Assembly: GCA_014549065.1 (NCBI GenBank)
Contig: JACDOX010000173.1
Location: 809,839 to 873,838 of the forward strand
Length of the DNA: 64,000 bases
Source: Cardinalis cardinalis
Taxonomy: Eukaryota > Chordata > Aves > Passeriformes > Cardinalidae
Direction of reading: 5' to 3'
The translations under genes were made by a program, and so were the position numbers. This document shows positions 33,769-46,100 of this stretch, in pieces (the first letter of the stretch is position 1; each line of letters starts with the position of its first letter). The notes below the pieces were generated by a model. The model saw nothing but the letters and a program-made list of their open reading frames with translations. It was not told the origin of the DNA and did not search any database.

Positions 33769-36267
33769 CTAAGCCTTTAACTTAGACAATAAAGGATCCA
33801 CATGCTTTGAACACCCACAAAGAAGATTTGAAGTAATCTTAACAAATTATTTGTAAAAGCCAGATTGTACCCCATTTTCCTGCAACTTCTCAATGCATCT
33901 CCCCAGGAGCTGCCAAAATAAGAGGGAGGAAAAATGGTCTCAGGCTGTGTCTTTGTCTGTGAGACGCTGAACGCAGCAGCTGCAATCAGAACCCAGAGAG
34001 CAAACTCCTTGTGAGGAGTGTTTCCATTTTATTTTCCAGACCTCTGCCCATCTCAGATCTGATCCCCATCCACTGCTGTCCCAGCCTTGCATCACGTGGA
34101 TCTCATTTCCCAGTGACACCAGGGACCTTTACTGAGCTATGNTCACTATGGCCGCTATGTCCTGCCCCACGTTCCAGGGAGGGCTCGCTGTCCACGCTGT
34201 GACCAGAGCACCCTGCTGCCTGTCCTGCACTCTGGCCAGCAACTGCCTGAGCTGCTGCTTCCCACTTCAAGCACTGCAGCTGGGATAAGCTATACAAAAA
34301 GAATAAAAAGAGAAATACCTATCCCAAGACAACTAGGACACTAGGGATTAAGCTGCTTTGATTACAGTCACTAAATAGACTTTGGTTTTCATCTGAAATA
34401 CCAAAAGAGATCTGTTGGAGACCCCTGAGTCCCTCAGGTACATTCATGCTACCCAGAATACAAGCTCTAAAAGGCTGCCACAGAAATCCAGGCCTCTGTA
34501 GCCTCATGAGAATATTTTTCCTATAAAGCTGCAAAACCGTGAGCAAAAAGCCTTGTATGATAACTTGGAGGTAGACGCGCAGGGGAGGTTGCTGAAAAAG
34601 TCTTGGATAGTTAGGAAGAATGATTCTTGTTCTCAGTGTGCTTGGCCTGGAAGCTGAGGTGCCTGGGGGTGTCTTTCCCATCTCCCATGGGATGGATGGC
34701 CATGGTTCAGAGCACCACCAAGTCATGGGATATTTATGTTGACTTCTTAGGCAGTTCTGTGGGGCTTGGTGGCTGTGGTTGGTCACTCTTGGTCTGGCCT
34801 GCAGGAGGGGGCCACGTGGTCTTCTGATGAAGGTGGCTGAAAAAGAGAAATATGTCTTAGGTAGTTTGGGGGAAGGACACAGAGGANAATGTGAAGACAG
34901 TGCTTGTTATTTAGGAAAGAAGAAGCAGCCACAGATCTTGCCTGGTTAGACTGTGCAGGCCGCCTGTTTTGTCTGAAAATGCTTTTCATAACCTTGAAAT
35001 TATCATTTGCAAATGGGTACTTTGTACCTAAACAAAAAACTGTGCTGGCAGATCTTCAGGTTGCGTTAAGCTAAGAAAGCAGTAGGAGATATTTAGGTCT
35101 CAAAGTGCCCTTTCAGATAACTTTAGGAAACGGCTCTGTTAAATACAAGCAGTTTAAGAGGTTTCAGAGAAATTTAACAGTTTAAGGTCCAAACAAAGCC
35201 AAGTCATCCTGCTTTCCTTGTCTGAAGCTTCACAGCATCTCAGTTTCACAGCATAAGAAATCAACATATTCAGTGATGCTTTTTCCTTTACACAGAGTGC
35301 ACTATAAAAATGCTGGCTAGACAAGCCACAGAACCACAAATTCCCATCNGGCCTGAAGGAAAACCAGCATTTTATAAAGCAAAAGAGAAATCCAGGAATT
35401 CACACCGTGCAGGGCGGGAAGTCTCTTTCTGTCAAGGAATTTCACAGTATTTNTCTGTCATGGCCATCTGGAGGCCTCTCCTAGACTGTCTGATCAAAAG
35501 TCGTCAAGCAACAGTTTTAGTTAAAAAACCCCAACAAAACAAACAGGAATTTTTAGTATCTGTATTGTCCAAATTACAGACCACAGCAGTTTTGACACCT
35601 ACTCCTTGTAATTTNGGATTCCTTCAGCAGGCAGGCACTGGTCCCTGTCCCATGGCAGAGCTGCAGATGGAAGCACAGAGCCAAGTGTTAGTGCAGAGAA
35701 CATGCCCAATGCTGCTGCATTATGATAATGCACATTTAAATGGGGCAGGAGCTCAGAAAATGCTGACAGCACTCATAAACCAGAGGTGCTCCTGAAAGGC
35801 TGCAATTATTTCCTTTGTGTCTTGTGCTTTGAGACAAAGCCAGCGCTGGGCTGTGGCCACACTGAGCTGGTGAATAGCATCAAAGAGCAAGGACTGGGCA
35901 CCTGTTTGGGGCTGTGCATTCACCTGGACATGACTCTGAGGAGGTCAGACACTCGTTTTGTGGGGGTAGAGACAAGCAGGGTCAAATAATTGCCGCCAAG
36001 AAATGTCTATGGCTTATGGACCAGCTCAGAGTCCCAGACTGGGAAGGCCAATCCAGACTGCCATGGAGCTGGATGCCTGTTCCCTGGTTTGCTCACAGAT
36101 GTGAGGAAAAGGGAGCATGGCTGGTTTGTACTCCAAGGAAACGGGAGGTGACTGTTCCCTTCTGCTCAGCATTTCTGTAGTGGTACCTGGATGGCAGAAG
36201 GAAAGTTTGGATCCTGGGTTTAAAACTCTTGGGAAACTGGACAGGATCCAGCAAGGGAAGCCCCAGG

Positions 36268-36545
36268 CCTGCAGGGAGAGGCTGGGCAGGGCTGAGGGAG
36301 CTGGGNTTGTTTAGCCTGGCAAAGAGGAGGCCAGGAGGCAACTTCACAGCCCCCNCTGCTACGTCAGGGGAAATTAAAGGCTGTGGAGCTGAGCTGTTTT
36401 TGGCAGTGCAGCCAGTGTAACTGNGGGCAGAGGCCACAGGCTGCCCCTGGGGGAGCTCAGGCTGGGTGCTGGGAAGATCTTTGTCACAGAGCAGTGAGGG
36501 AACACCAGCCAGGAAGGCTGTGGATCTCCATNCTGGCTGGCTAAA
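36268..36545 (+). mobile_element. CR1 LINE fragment (internal)
   Basis: Sense internal CR1: ggagaggctgggcagggctg, agggagctgggnttgtttag, cctggcaaagaggagg. Confidence 0.75.
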
Positions 36546-36917
36546 CCCACTGCAGATCCCCACTACTGGGATGGCCCTACCTGGAGCAGAAGATCTGATC
36601 TCCAGCAGTCCCTTTCAAGCAGCATTTCAGTGTTTCTGTGAAACCCTCCTCCTGCCTGTCAGGGTTTTTTCCCTGGATAAACACCTTTCCCCTGGCCCTG
36701 GGCACAAGTCTTTGACTCCATACCCTTCGAGTCTGCATTGCAGATTCACAGATGAGTCACATGGATATAGGGTAATTACATCTCAGTGAGCATGAGAGAA
36801 TCAGGGAGGCTCAACTGGTATGGAAAAATGTGGAAGGTGCTGGAAACTGCCAATAACACTGGCAGAGATCCTGAGACTTGCTGGGATTCAGCTTTCTGCA
36901 GTTAATTTAGTGCTTAC

Positions 36918-37128
36918 CATCCTTGTTGGAGAGGATTGGTGCTAACAGTTCTTTAGCTTCTGATAGCAACAGGTCAACAAGATCTGAAGGTGGAAGAGAT
37001 GTGTCTGAGACCGCATCTGTTTTATCCTCTTCTGTTTCATGGTTGACGCTTATAAATACGGAAAGTGCCATCAATACTTCTATCAGAGAATGGGCATTGA
37101 CAATCCTGGCCAGCCTCTCAGGAAGGAT
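36918..37128 (-). CDS. Probable next exon of STXBP4-like gene (C-terminal region)
   Basis: 211 nt fully open, phase 0 to 1: ILPERLARIVNAHSLIEVLM, ALSVFISVNHETEEDKTDAV, SDTSLPPSDLVDLLLSEAKE, LLAPILSNKD. The acceptor …tatgtagcag directly follows an in-frame stop, the donor is gtaagc, and the entry phase matches exon 39060-39176. It loosely resembles the LSER.AVL….LTPL and E.KELV..VRA.LD parts of STXBP4 before its WW domain. The weak similarity keeps the confidence moderate. Confidence 0.62.
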
Positions 37129-40100
37129 CTGCTACATAAATTCTGTGTGTTTGGGGGGTTGCATCTCCATCCCTCCGCATTCAAGTGTCTGTTAGACACA
37201 CTTGCATTGCTTTGTTCCAGAAAAATAGCAAAGTATTCTTTAGAATTTGTCAAAAGCATTTCCCCCGCATTATATTAGAAAGAACCAACTTGGAAACTTA
37301 AAAACTGATTTCCATCCCTCTTTAAAACTGGCTTTTAAAGGGACTGGTCATTATCAANGGGACGGTGAGTTTTCAATGATTTAATCAGTTAAAAACACAC
37401 ATAGAGTTGTGATACATTTATGCCCAAGTGATAGGAGATAGGCTCGGGTTGGAGGGGAGTCCAGAAGCTGAGCTCTGTTTCTGCAGCCATTCATGCAGCT
37501 GAGAGTCTGGAGAGCTCTTTGCTTACACTTTGTCTGCTCTAACTGCTGATAAAAAAGGATGTGGTCCTGGAGCCAAAACCTGGTTTATGTTTGGAAAAGC
37601 AGGTGGGTCAAAACTCTGCTGCTCTGAAACAACCTGCTTGGAGTCTCTGCTGACAAGAGCAATTTAACCCAAGCTGAGTTTCAGCTCCTCACTCCCCAAA
37701 AAAGCCTGAACAGAGGCCCAAGTCCCCCAGCACCAACCCACCAGCAGCCTCCAGATCATCTTTCTCCCATGGTTTCACTTCCANAGTGAAAGTATGTTTA
37801 GAAACTCTGGGTAGGTTACGTGTGAAGCACCTTCCCCAGAGAAAGGTCAGAAAAGGACATTTCATGTTGCTGTTCACCATTCCCAGAAGCCATCTCCTAC
37901 CTTTTCTCATCTGGTAAATGACTGTGTGTGCTCAGGACCTTGTAAATGTTCTGTCATGCAACAGAAAAAAAAAAAAAAAAAGGGTTTCAAACTTGTAGGA
38001 ATGAATAATTCCTGAGAACAAACCCCATGGGTTTTTCCTGATGATCAGATTTAATATGACAGTAATCAGCTTCTGCTTATTCATTGCCCTTGAAGCAAAT
38101 ATCTCAAGGCCTTTTGCAGCTCAGGCAGCATTCATGAATTTACAGACACATCTGAATTCTGCATTTTAATACCACTGCTCAAATACATGAAATGCAACAC
38201 AAAAATCCTCTTCCAAGGAATAATTTTGCAGGCTGCATTTCAGTGATCATGGCTGCCAGCAACCCCTGGCTCCTGGGCTGGACCTGCACGTGTAAACTCT
38301 CATTACCATGCACTTCTCCAACACTACTGAGGGGTGGAGGAAAAAGGAAGACATTTTGCTCCAGTGCTCAAAATCCTGTGATGTTTGACCCTGGGGTCAA
38401 GTGAAATATATTTCCAAAGTCTGACCCCAAACTGCACAGGCTCTAGCACATAGAGCTGAAGCTCTGGAGGCATTTAATTCTTCCTTCTCTGGAGCAGAGG
38501 ACACAGCATCTACATTTCCTTTTGCTCCACTGTTTCTGCTTGATTTCAAGAGTTCTTGGGACAGGCCACCAGTAGCCATAGCAGAAACACTGACTACTAA
38601 TGCTTCCCATGCTGGCCAGTTTATTAATTACACATAATGGCGTTCCCAATATAGGGAATGAAGTGGAAAACCTGCCAANTGAAGCACTAAACTCTGAGAT
38701 TTGCAGGAAAACCAGGGGGAAAAGCTCTGGAAGAGCAAAGCCACTCTCCAGGTTCCTATTTATAGAGCTATAGCAAGGGAATGTGAGCATGGATGATTTT
38801 GACAGCCTCAGCACAGGGAGCCAGGAAGAGCAGAGCCACCAGCAAAACCTGCACCACGGAGTTTGCATTGCTCCCAGGGTTATGAGGAGATCTGAGCTCA
38901 TTCCCTGCTTCCTCCTAACCAACAGACAGTGACTTTTTCGGGTGAGAGAGGNAAAAAACCCCTCTTGCTCATGGAGCAGGAAGTTGATTGGACTTGCAAA
39001 AGCAGCCTGAAGGAAAGAGGCCGTGGTGATGCTGCAGCATGGGCAGGTGCANACCTCACCTGCACAAACAGGAGCAGCTTCCTATTGCAGATCTCCAGGC
39101 GCTTCCGGGACACTTCGGATTTTCGTAGCTGGCCATCAGCCAGGGACAGCTGCCTCTTCAGCTCCAGGATGTCCTCCTGAGACAGGGACACAGCAAGAGG
39201 AGAAAGATGGTGGTGATGCTCCTGCCTTGGCTTTTGGAAACAACAGTTTGTGGCATTTGCTGCGAGCAAATGCAGCGTTCTTTGGGAAGGGACAGTGGAA
39301 GTTATGCAAATTATAACACAGATGCAGAGACTGTGTTGGCCTTGTGGTCCCACACAGCAAATGATCTATGTGCTATTTCATTTTCTCCTGTGTAAATAGA
39401 AGGAGGGTAACCTTAGTTGTGGCTGCCCCACCCCTGGAAGTGTCCAAGGCCAGGTTGGATGGGGCTTGGAACAACCTGGGATAGAGGGAGGAGTCCCTGC
39501 CCGTGGCAGGGGGNTGGAATACGATGAGCTTTATGATCTCTTCTGGCCCAAATCATTCCATGACTCTATGAACCCACAGAGGAAGAGTCTGATGGGTTGT
39601 GGGTTTTTCCAGGGGTTGCATTACCTCTATTTCAGAGACGTGCTTTGCTTTTTTCCCTGCCAGCTGCATCTTCAGTTCTGCAATTTCAGCCTCCAGCAGG
39701 TGGATCACTTCCTCGTAGTCCTGCTCGGCACTGTGGGCCTGTCTCTGCACCACCTCGGCCATCTGCAGTTTGCTGTGCAGGCTCCGGTTCTCCGACAGGA
39801 ACCCCAGCGCCTTCTGCAAGCACCAGGAACTTCTGATGAGCACACCACGTCCCCCTCAGCACCCCCAAACCCCCCCAGCACCCCAGAAATCCCTCCACTA
39901 ACTTGGTTCAGCCTCTGAAGCTCATCCTCCATTGACTTCTTGCTGCTCTCCACTTCTCTCAGGAGAGACTGTGGGAAATATTTTCACCAGATTAGAAGAA
40001 ACAAATGAGAGGACATTTTCTAGAATGCCCCTACCCACCAGAATATTATTTTACAGAAGTTCTGTGCACTTTGCCCTCCCACAGGGAGAGCTTTTAGAGC

Positions 40101-43100
40101 TGTGACCTGCAGAATTCCACCTGGACACAGCTGAGGTGCNCACAGCCAGGTGAGGGTGAGAGGACAGGTGCTGCTTCTGTTAATCACACACTGGAATTCT
40201 TAATGAGAGCTGCTTTTTAAACATGTTAACTCCCTGCTGAGAAGGGACTGCATGCTTTGAGTACAAATAAGTTTTCCTTTGAGGTTGAGAGTGAGAAAGA
40301 GGCAATTAAGGAGAGTGGAGGGTGAGAGGCTCCTGTGTGACTGAGGAATGCACAGAATGCAAACTGGTGACTTCTCCAGAGGGACAGGCCACCCCATTAC
40401 CCCCACAGAGAGCTACAGCACAACACCCCAGCCAAGAAATCTGCTCTGAACCTTCAGCCTGCGGACTTCGTGCCGCAGATCCCTCATCTCCAGCTGCAGC
40501 TGCTCCAGGTCCTCGCTGCCATTGCTGTTGAGAGAGTCAAAGGTCTGCAAGGAGAGGGACAGACTCATCACACATTGAGTCAAAATCGCCTAAAAAAGGA
40601 GTCAGCATTTTTATGCAATAGATCAAAAGGCACATTAAATAATTCAGCTCCGGGATGGTTCATTTTGCCCCACAGAATTTCACTCTCTGATCCCCATCAT
40701 TGCTGATAGGGCTGAGCTAGAGTGGATATTCACTTTGTGAACCAAATGAAATTACTTAGAATTGATTAATTATGGCTATTTCTCCTTCTGCATAACTGCC
40801 AGGCTGCTTCCTTATATTATCCCATAGATCCTCTTATTTCCTTATTAAAAATGAGAAATTTGATGTCTTTTATAGGATTTTCTATTAAAAATGATTAATT
40901 AATAGTTCTGCTTTGTCTTTCTAACTCTAGAACAACCAGAAAATTGTAATTTAGCTTTTCCCATCTCAGAATTCCATGTAGAAGATCCATGGATTCAATG
41001 TAGCAGAGCTTTGGAGTGACTCACCAGGGAGTGAAAAGCTGATGTATCCAATAAATTGGCCACTTCGTGCTGAGTGAAGAGCACAGAGCTGGAATCCAGA
41101 CCAGCCTCGTCCAGCTCCTCCTGCATCAGATCCCTGAGTGCTTGGAGAACATCTGTGAGAAACAAGCAGTTTTTACCAGGCTGAAAGAGAAAATGGCTGT
41201 GGGTTAGGAGAAAAAGCTACTGATTTTGGGGCCATCCACTGGTGCCAAGCAGGGTTGAGAGATGCCAGACAGGTTTCCCTAATAACCCTGGGTTTGTCAG
41301 CAATCCCATCAAGCTTAAATGAGTTGTTGAAAGACTTCATCAGACTCCTGTTCCTTATCCAACTGAAAAAAAATCGACATTTTTAAAACCCAGAAAACCC
41401 CAGATATTTTCACAGGGGAGTTTTCACAACTGTGGTTCTGAAAGTTTTAAAATTTTAAGCTAAACCCACATTTCCCTGACAAAAGGCACCTGCTGCCCTT
41501 TCTCATGTTGCTGATTTAATCAAAAAGACAACTCAGTGAGTCCAGTACTTAGAAAAGGTGTTAAATTTACAAGTTTGAAAATCCACATTAATTTTGCTTT
41601 CAGACATGAAGGAAGGCATCGCAGAAGGGGCTGTGTGGGACAGGTGGGAACCAACAGGGAGGTGGCACCAGGGTGCCAGAGCTTCCAGTCACAGAATCAC
41701 AGAAACATGGAATGGTNTGGGCACAAAGGGACCATAAAGATGATTTTATTCCATCCCTGCCATAGCAGGGACATCATCCACCATCCCAGGCTGCTCCCAG
41801 CCCTGNNCAGCCTGGCCTTGGGCACTGCCAGGGATCCAGGGGCAGCCCCAGCTGCTCTGGGCACCCTGTGCCAGGGCCTGCCCACCCTGCCAGGGAACAA
41901 TTCCTCATTCCCAAGATCCCATCCATGCCTGCCCTCTGGCAGTGGGAGCCATTCCCTGTGTCCTGTCCCTCCATCCCTTGTCCCCAGTCCCTCTGCAGCT
42001 CTCCTGGAGCCCCTTCAGGCCCTGCAAGGGGCTCTGAGGTGTCCCCCAAGCTGGGGGCAGCTCTGCAGGTGGGGTCTCACCTGAGGGGGCAGAATCCCCC
42101 CCTCCTGGCTCAGCCCAGCCCAGGGGGGTTTCTGGGTGCTCCCAGCCAGGGCAGGTCCAGCTCTCACCGTCCAACACCCCAAATCCTCCCCCAGGGCTGC
42201 TTTCCATCCCTTCTCTACCCAGCCTGGATTTGTGCTTTTGGCTGCCCTGACCCAGGTGCAGAACATGNACTTGGCCTTGTTGAACTTCATGAGGTTCCCA
42301 GGGTCCCACCTTGAAGCCTGTCCTGGATGGTCCCTGGGCTNCAGCAGGAGCCAGAGTCCCTCTGCAAAAGCAGCACATTTGCTAAATACCCCCAGTCATC
42401 CTCATTTCTGTTTCCACNAACTACATCTCCAGTCACTCGTACGAGAGGGCCGTGGTTCAGTGTCCCATCCCTCCCTCTGCACAAAACATTGATCCAGATG
42501 CCTTGTGACTGTTCTCTCTGCTGGGGACATTGCTGATGGTTTTGGATTTTTGCTGAAAGCCTTCTGGGGAAGCCTNTAGGCCAGCCATGCTCTGGAAGGC
42601 CACAGAAAGCAGAACTGGCTTTCATTTTCTGTGTCTCCTCTGGCCAGCTCCTGCTAGGAAAACTGGGATTTTAAGGAAAGTAAACCCTTGCACCAACTTT
42701 CTTTTAGTCTGATTTTTCCTATGATAGGACAATGGGAATGGCTTTAAACTGNNAGAGAGTAGTTTAGATTAGATGTTAGGAATAAATTCTTCCCTGTGAG
42801 GGCAGTGAGGCTCTGGCACAGGTTTCACAGTGAAGCTGTGGCAGATCCTTCCCTGGAAGTGTCCTCTTGGACAGGGCTTGGAGCAGCCTGGGATAGTGGA
42901 AGGTGTCTGGTGGAATGAGATGGATTTTGAGGTCCCTTCCAACCCAACCCGTTCCAGGATTCCATGATTCTACAGAATGCCTTCTTTTGTGTTTGTGACT
43001 TCCCTCTTTATAGGCTCCATCCCCCTACCCAGGCAGGTGTCTCACCAGCCACTTCTGTCCCTTCTTCCCTTTGTAGCTGCCAGTGAAGCTGCACAGAAAT

Positions 43101-46100
43101 GTCAGATCCCCCTGGGCAGAGCCCCTGCTCACCTCCATAGGCCACAGTCCCCTGCGAGTCCGTGGTCAGGCTTTGCCGGAGCTGCCTCTTCTTCTCCTCA
43201 GTCACATCCAGACCAAGGTACTGCAGAACCTTGAGCAGAAACAAGGAGCCTTTAAAAAGANAAATACTGGAAAAGCAATTCTTTGGGAGAAGCACTGGGA
43301 AGACACTCGGTGCTGGGTTTCTCCAGGCAGCATCTCCCAAAGGAACAGGCTTGGATTGGATTTGCAGTCTCTCCTTTGCACATGTACAGAAATGTCTGTT
43401 CCTGAACACAGGTTCACATCCCACCAAGAACATTTTATCTGCAATCAGATTTGCAGCTCCAATGAGTTTTCAGGACTTTTATCAAAAGCCAGTGGAGTTT
43501 CAGCAAGACTCACCTGGCAAGAGCTCAGCCTCTCCTTTCTCATACTGCTCAGAAATTGTGTTTGGGACCAGGAAGATGAAAGCTATTAACAGAGTGTTTC
43601 TCATGGAGAGAGGAGACATTCAAACATTTTGCTCCTCCACTGCATGTTTTGCTCTCTCATTACTCCTGATGCCCTAACTTCTACTGATNTTTATCAGTTC
43701 AACCTCAGGGCAGCACACAGAAGCAGATAAGCCTGTGCAAGCCCCACTTCCCTGCTGGCAGCAGCAACTGAAAGCTTTTAAAAGACAAAGTCGAGCTCAG
43801 CAGACTCTGGGAAAGCGCCCGAGTGAAACNCTCACCTGGGCCGGGCTGCACTCACAGCTCCTGCTCACGGCAGCTCCGGGAAATTCCCTGGGAAGGGGCT
43901 GGGGAGGGATCCTCGCTCACCTTCCCAGCACCAGCACCAAGTCCCTGGGATCCCTCTGCTCTCCCAGTCCCGCCTCCCACCCCTCTGCCCACCCCCCCGA
44001 GCCAGGCACTGCTGCAGGCTCCCTGACTTTGGGATGTTGGCCACCCCAAAGCCACCTCGGGCTGTGCCAGTCGGTGTCACCCCCCAGCTAACAGAGCTTT
44101 GAAAAGTGAAGCCAAGCGCTGCGCTCCTGCCAGCCGAGAGGAGCAGGGGTCGCTGTGCGAATGCCACCCCGGACCCGCTGCAGGAGAATTGCGGGCTCAG
44201 AGAGCGGCTCCGCTGCGCTGCCGTCGGGGGGCAGCAGATGTTCGTCACATCGGGGCCTCCGTGGTGTCCCCGGCCCCGCACAAAGGGCTCTGTCCCCACA
44301 TCCCCCCTCAAACGCCGGAAGAACCCAAGGTGCCAGACTGGGACACGGCCCCCCAAGGCACCCTGTCCCTCCCCAGGGTCTCGGTGAGCAGATGGGCAGC
44401 TCTGCTCCACGCCCATGGAATGTGTTCGCCACAAAATGATGGAAGAATCAGCGGTTCTGGATGGCTCCTGGATGAGATAACTCCTGTCTCAGCCTTCCCT
44501 CCCGCACACCAGGCTGCCTGAGGTCACCCTAGCAGTGACAGCAGCACCAAAAGCTTAGAGAGCACAACCTTAGCCAATGGCATGATGTCCAAGGGAGGTG
44601 CAGCTGTCAGGAAAAGACTTCTGAACTTCATGGAGCACCAAGAAATAGCCAAGATGAGCCAAGGGATGTTTAAANGCCCCTTTGGACACAGTCAGGATGT
44701 TTCACCCTCTTTACCTTCAGAGGCTGGACTCAACCTCCAGCAAGCTCAGCTGAAGCTGGACTATTTCCTGCNCAGTGCACAAGGAGGAGACCTTGCTTTG
44801 GGGAGAGGGACCCTGCCACTCACCAGTTCCAGTTTTCCATCCTTGAGCCGGATATGGGGATCCAGGGCTACTTTAGGCTTGGTGCCTGAAGCTGCTTTGT
44901 AGTTAGAAGCTGAAGCAGGTGCTGAAAAATCAAAACCAAATATTAATGGGGAAGCATTTGGGTAGAGGTGTCTGCAAAGCAAAACTCTGGTCTCTTGTTG
45001 CATGAAATATAAAGTGTGTGCAGCAGGGCAAAAATCCAAGTCCAGGATTTNCTAAAACCAGCTCTGGAAGGCTGAACTAGGCCTCTCTTGGAAAGACTGG
45101 ATACTGGGGGAAATCCTTCTGAAACTGGGCTTCTGCATGGTTTAAAGTGAGATGTTTCATGCAGGGACAAAGGACTGCAAAAAACTTCCAACACTTCGGA
45201 AATTTCCAATCACAGAGTTTTGTGGAGTCTTGGAGTTATGGTGAACTGTGAGAAAAAAAAATTGAAATCTGCCTGGTCTTTGTCTACACTCTGATTAAAC
45301 AAAACAGAAAGAATTCCTGACACCCATGGGAATGAACAGATTAAAACTGATGTGGAAAAGCAGCACTCTGAGATTTTTTTCCCTCCCCAAGACTGCAAAA
45401 AGCCTTGAACCTTTTTCCCCTCAGCTGGGCAGGCAGCGTTTTGGGTAGAAGGAGCCACATGTGCTGTGAGGCAGGCACAGAGGCAGAGAGAGGCAGAGGC
45501 AGCAGCTGCTGAACTGGTGGAAAGCTGTCATGAGCTGGAGGATCCAGCTGCCAACAGCTGGCTCAGCANTGCCAGCACAGCTAAAAGGTCCAGAGCACAA
45601 AAGTCCAGTCCTGCCCCTCCATCCCTGGAGGGAACCCCACCTTTTCCATTATGATTAACCCTTGCCTGTAAGGAACATGATACCTCCTGGGAAGAGGGCT
45701 GCAGGAGGTGTTACTGCTCCTGAAGAACCCAACCAGACTCCAGAAGGGTGCAGGGTGTCTGTGCCTGCCCCTGCCCATCCTTATCCATCAGTCCAGGTGA
45801 CAAGGTTCCTTCTGGTGCCAGTCATGAGATTTGCCCAGGGAGCAATTCCTGTTGCTGCTTGGGTCTGGATAACATCACAGGGAGCTCTGTTTTNCCAAGT
45901 CCCACAGCTCCTCTGGAATCCCTGCAGCATTTCTCCCTCACCTCACCCTCTGGCCATCGGGGCAGGGCCCAGGTGCCAGGAGAAGGCAGTGAGTAGCAGA
46001 GGAGCTGCATAATCCTCCTAATCCAGGCCTCCATCTGCTCTGCTAAGGCCAGCAGCTGGGAAGCAGCAAGAGGCAGCAAATGGGTTTGCTGGATCAGCCA

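Noticed and set aside
34319..34786. 155-codon minus-strand open frame between candidate exons
   Set aside because: It has no flanking splice sites with usable phase and no motif. It could be part of an old unrecognised repeat, which I could not confirm.
36093..36563. Minus-strand open frame of 156 codons
   Set aside because: It overlaps a sense CR1 fragment and contains several N codons, with no splice support.
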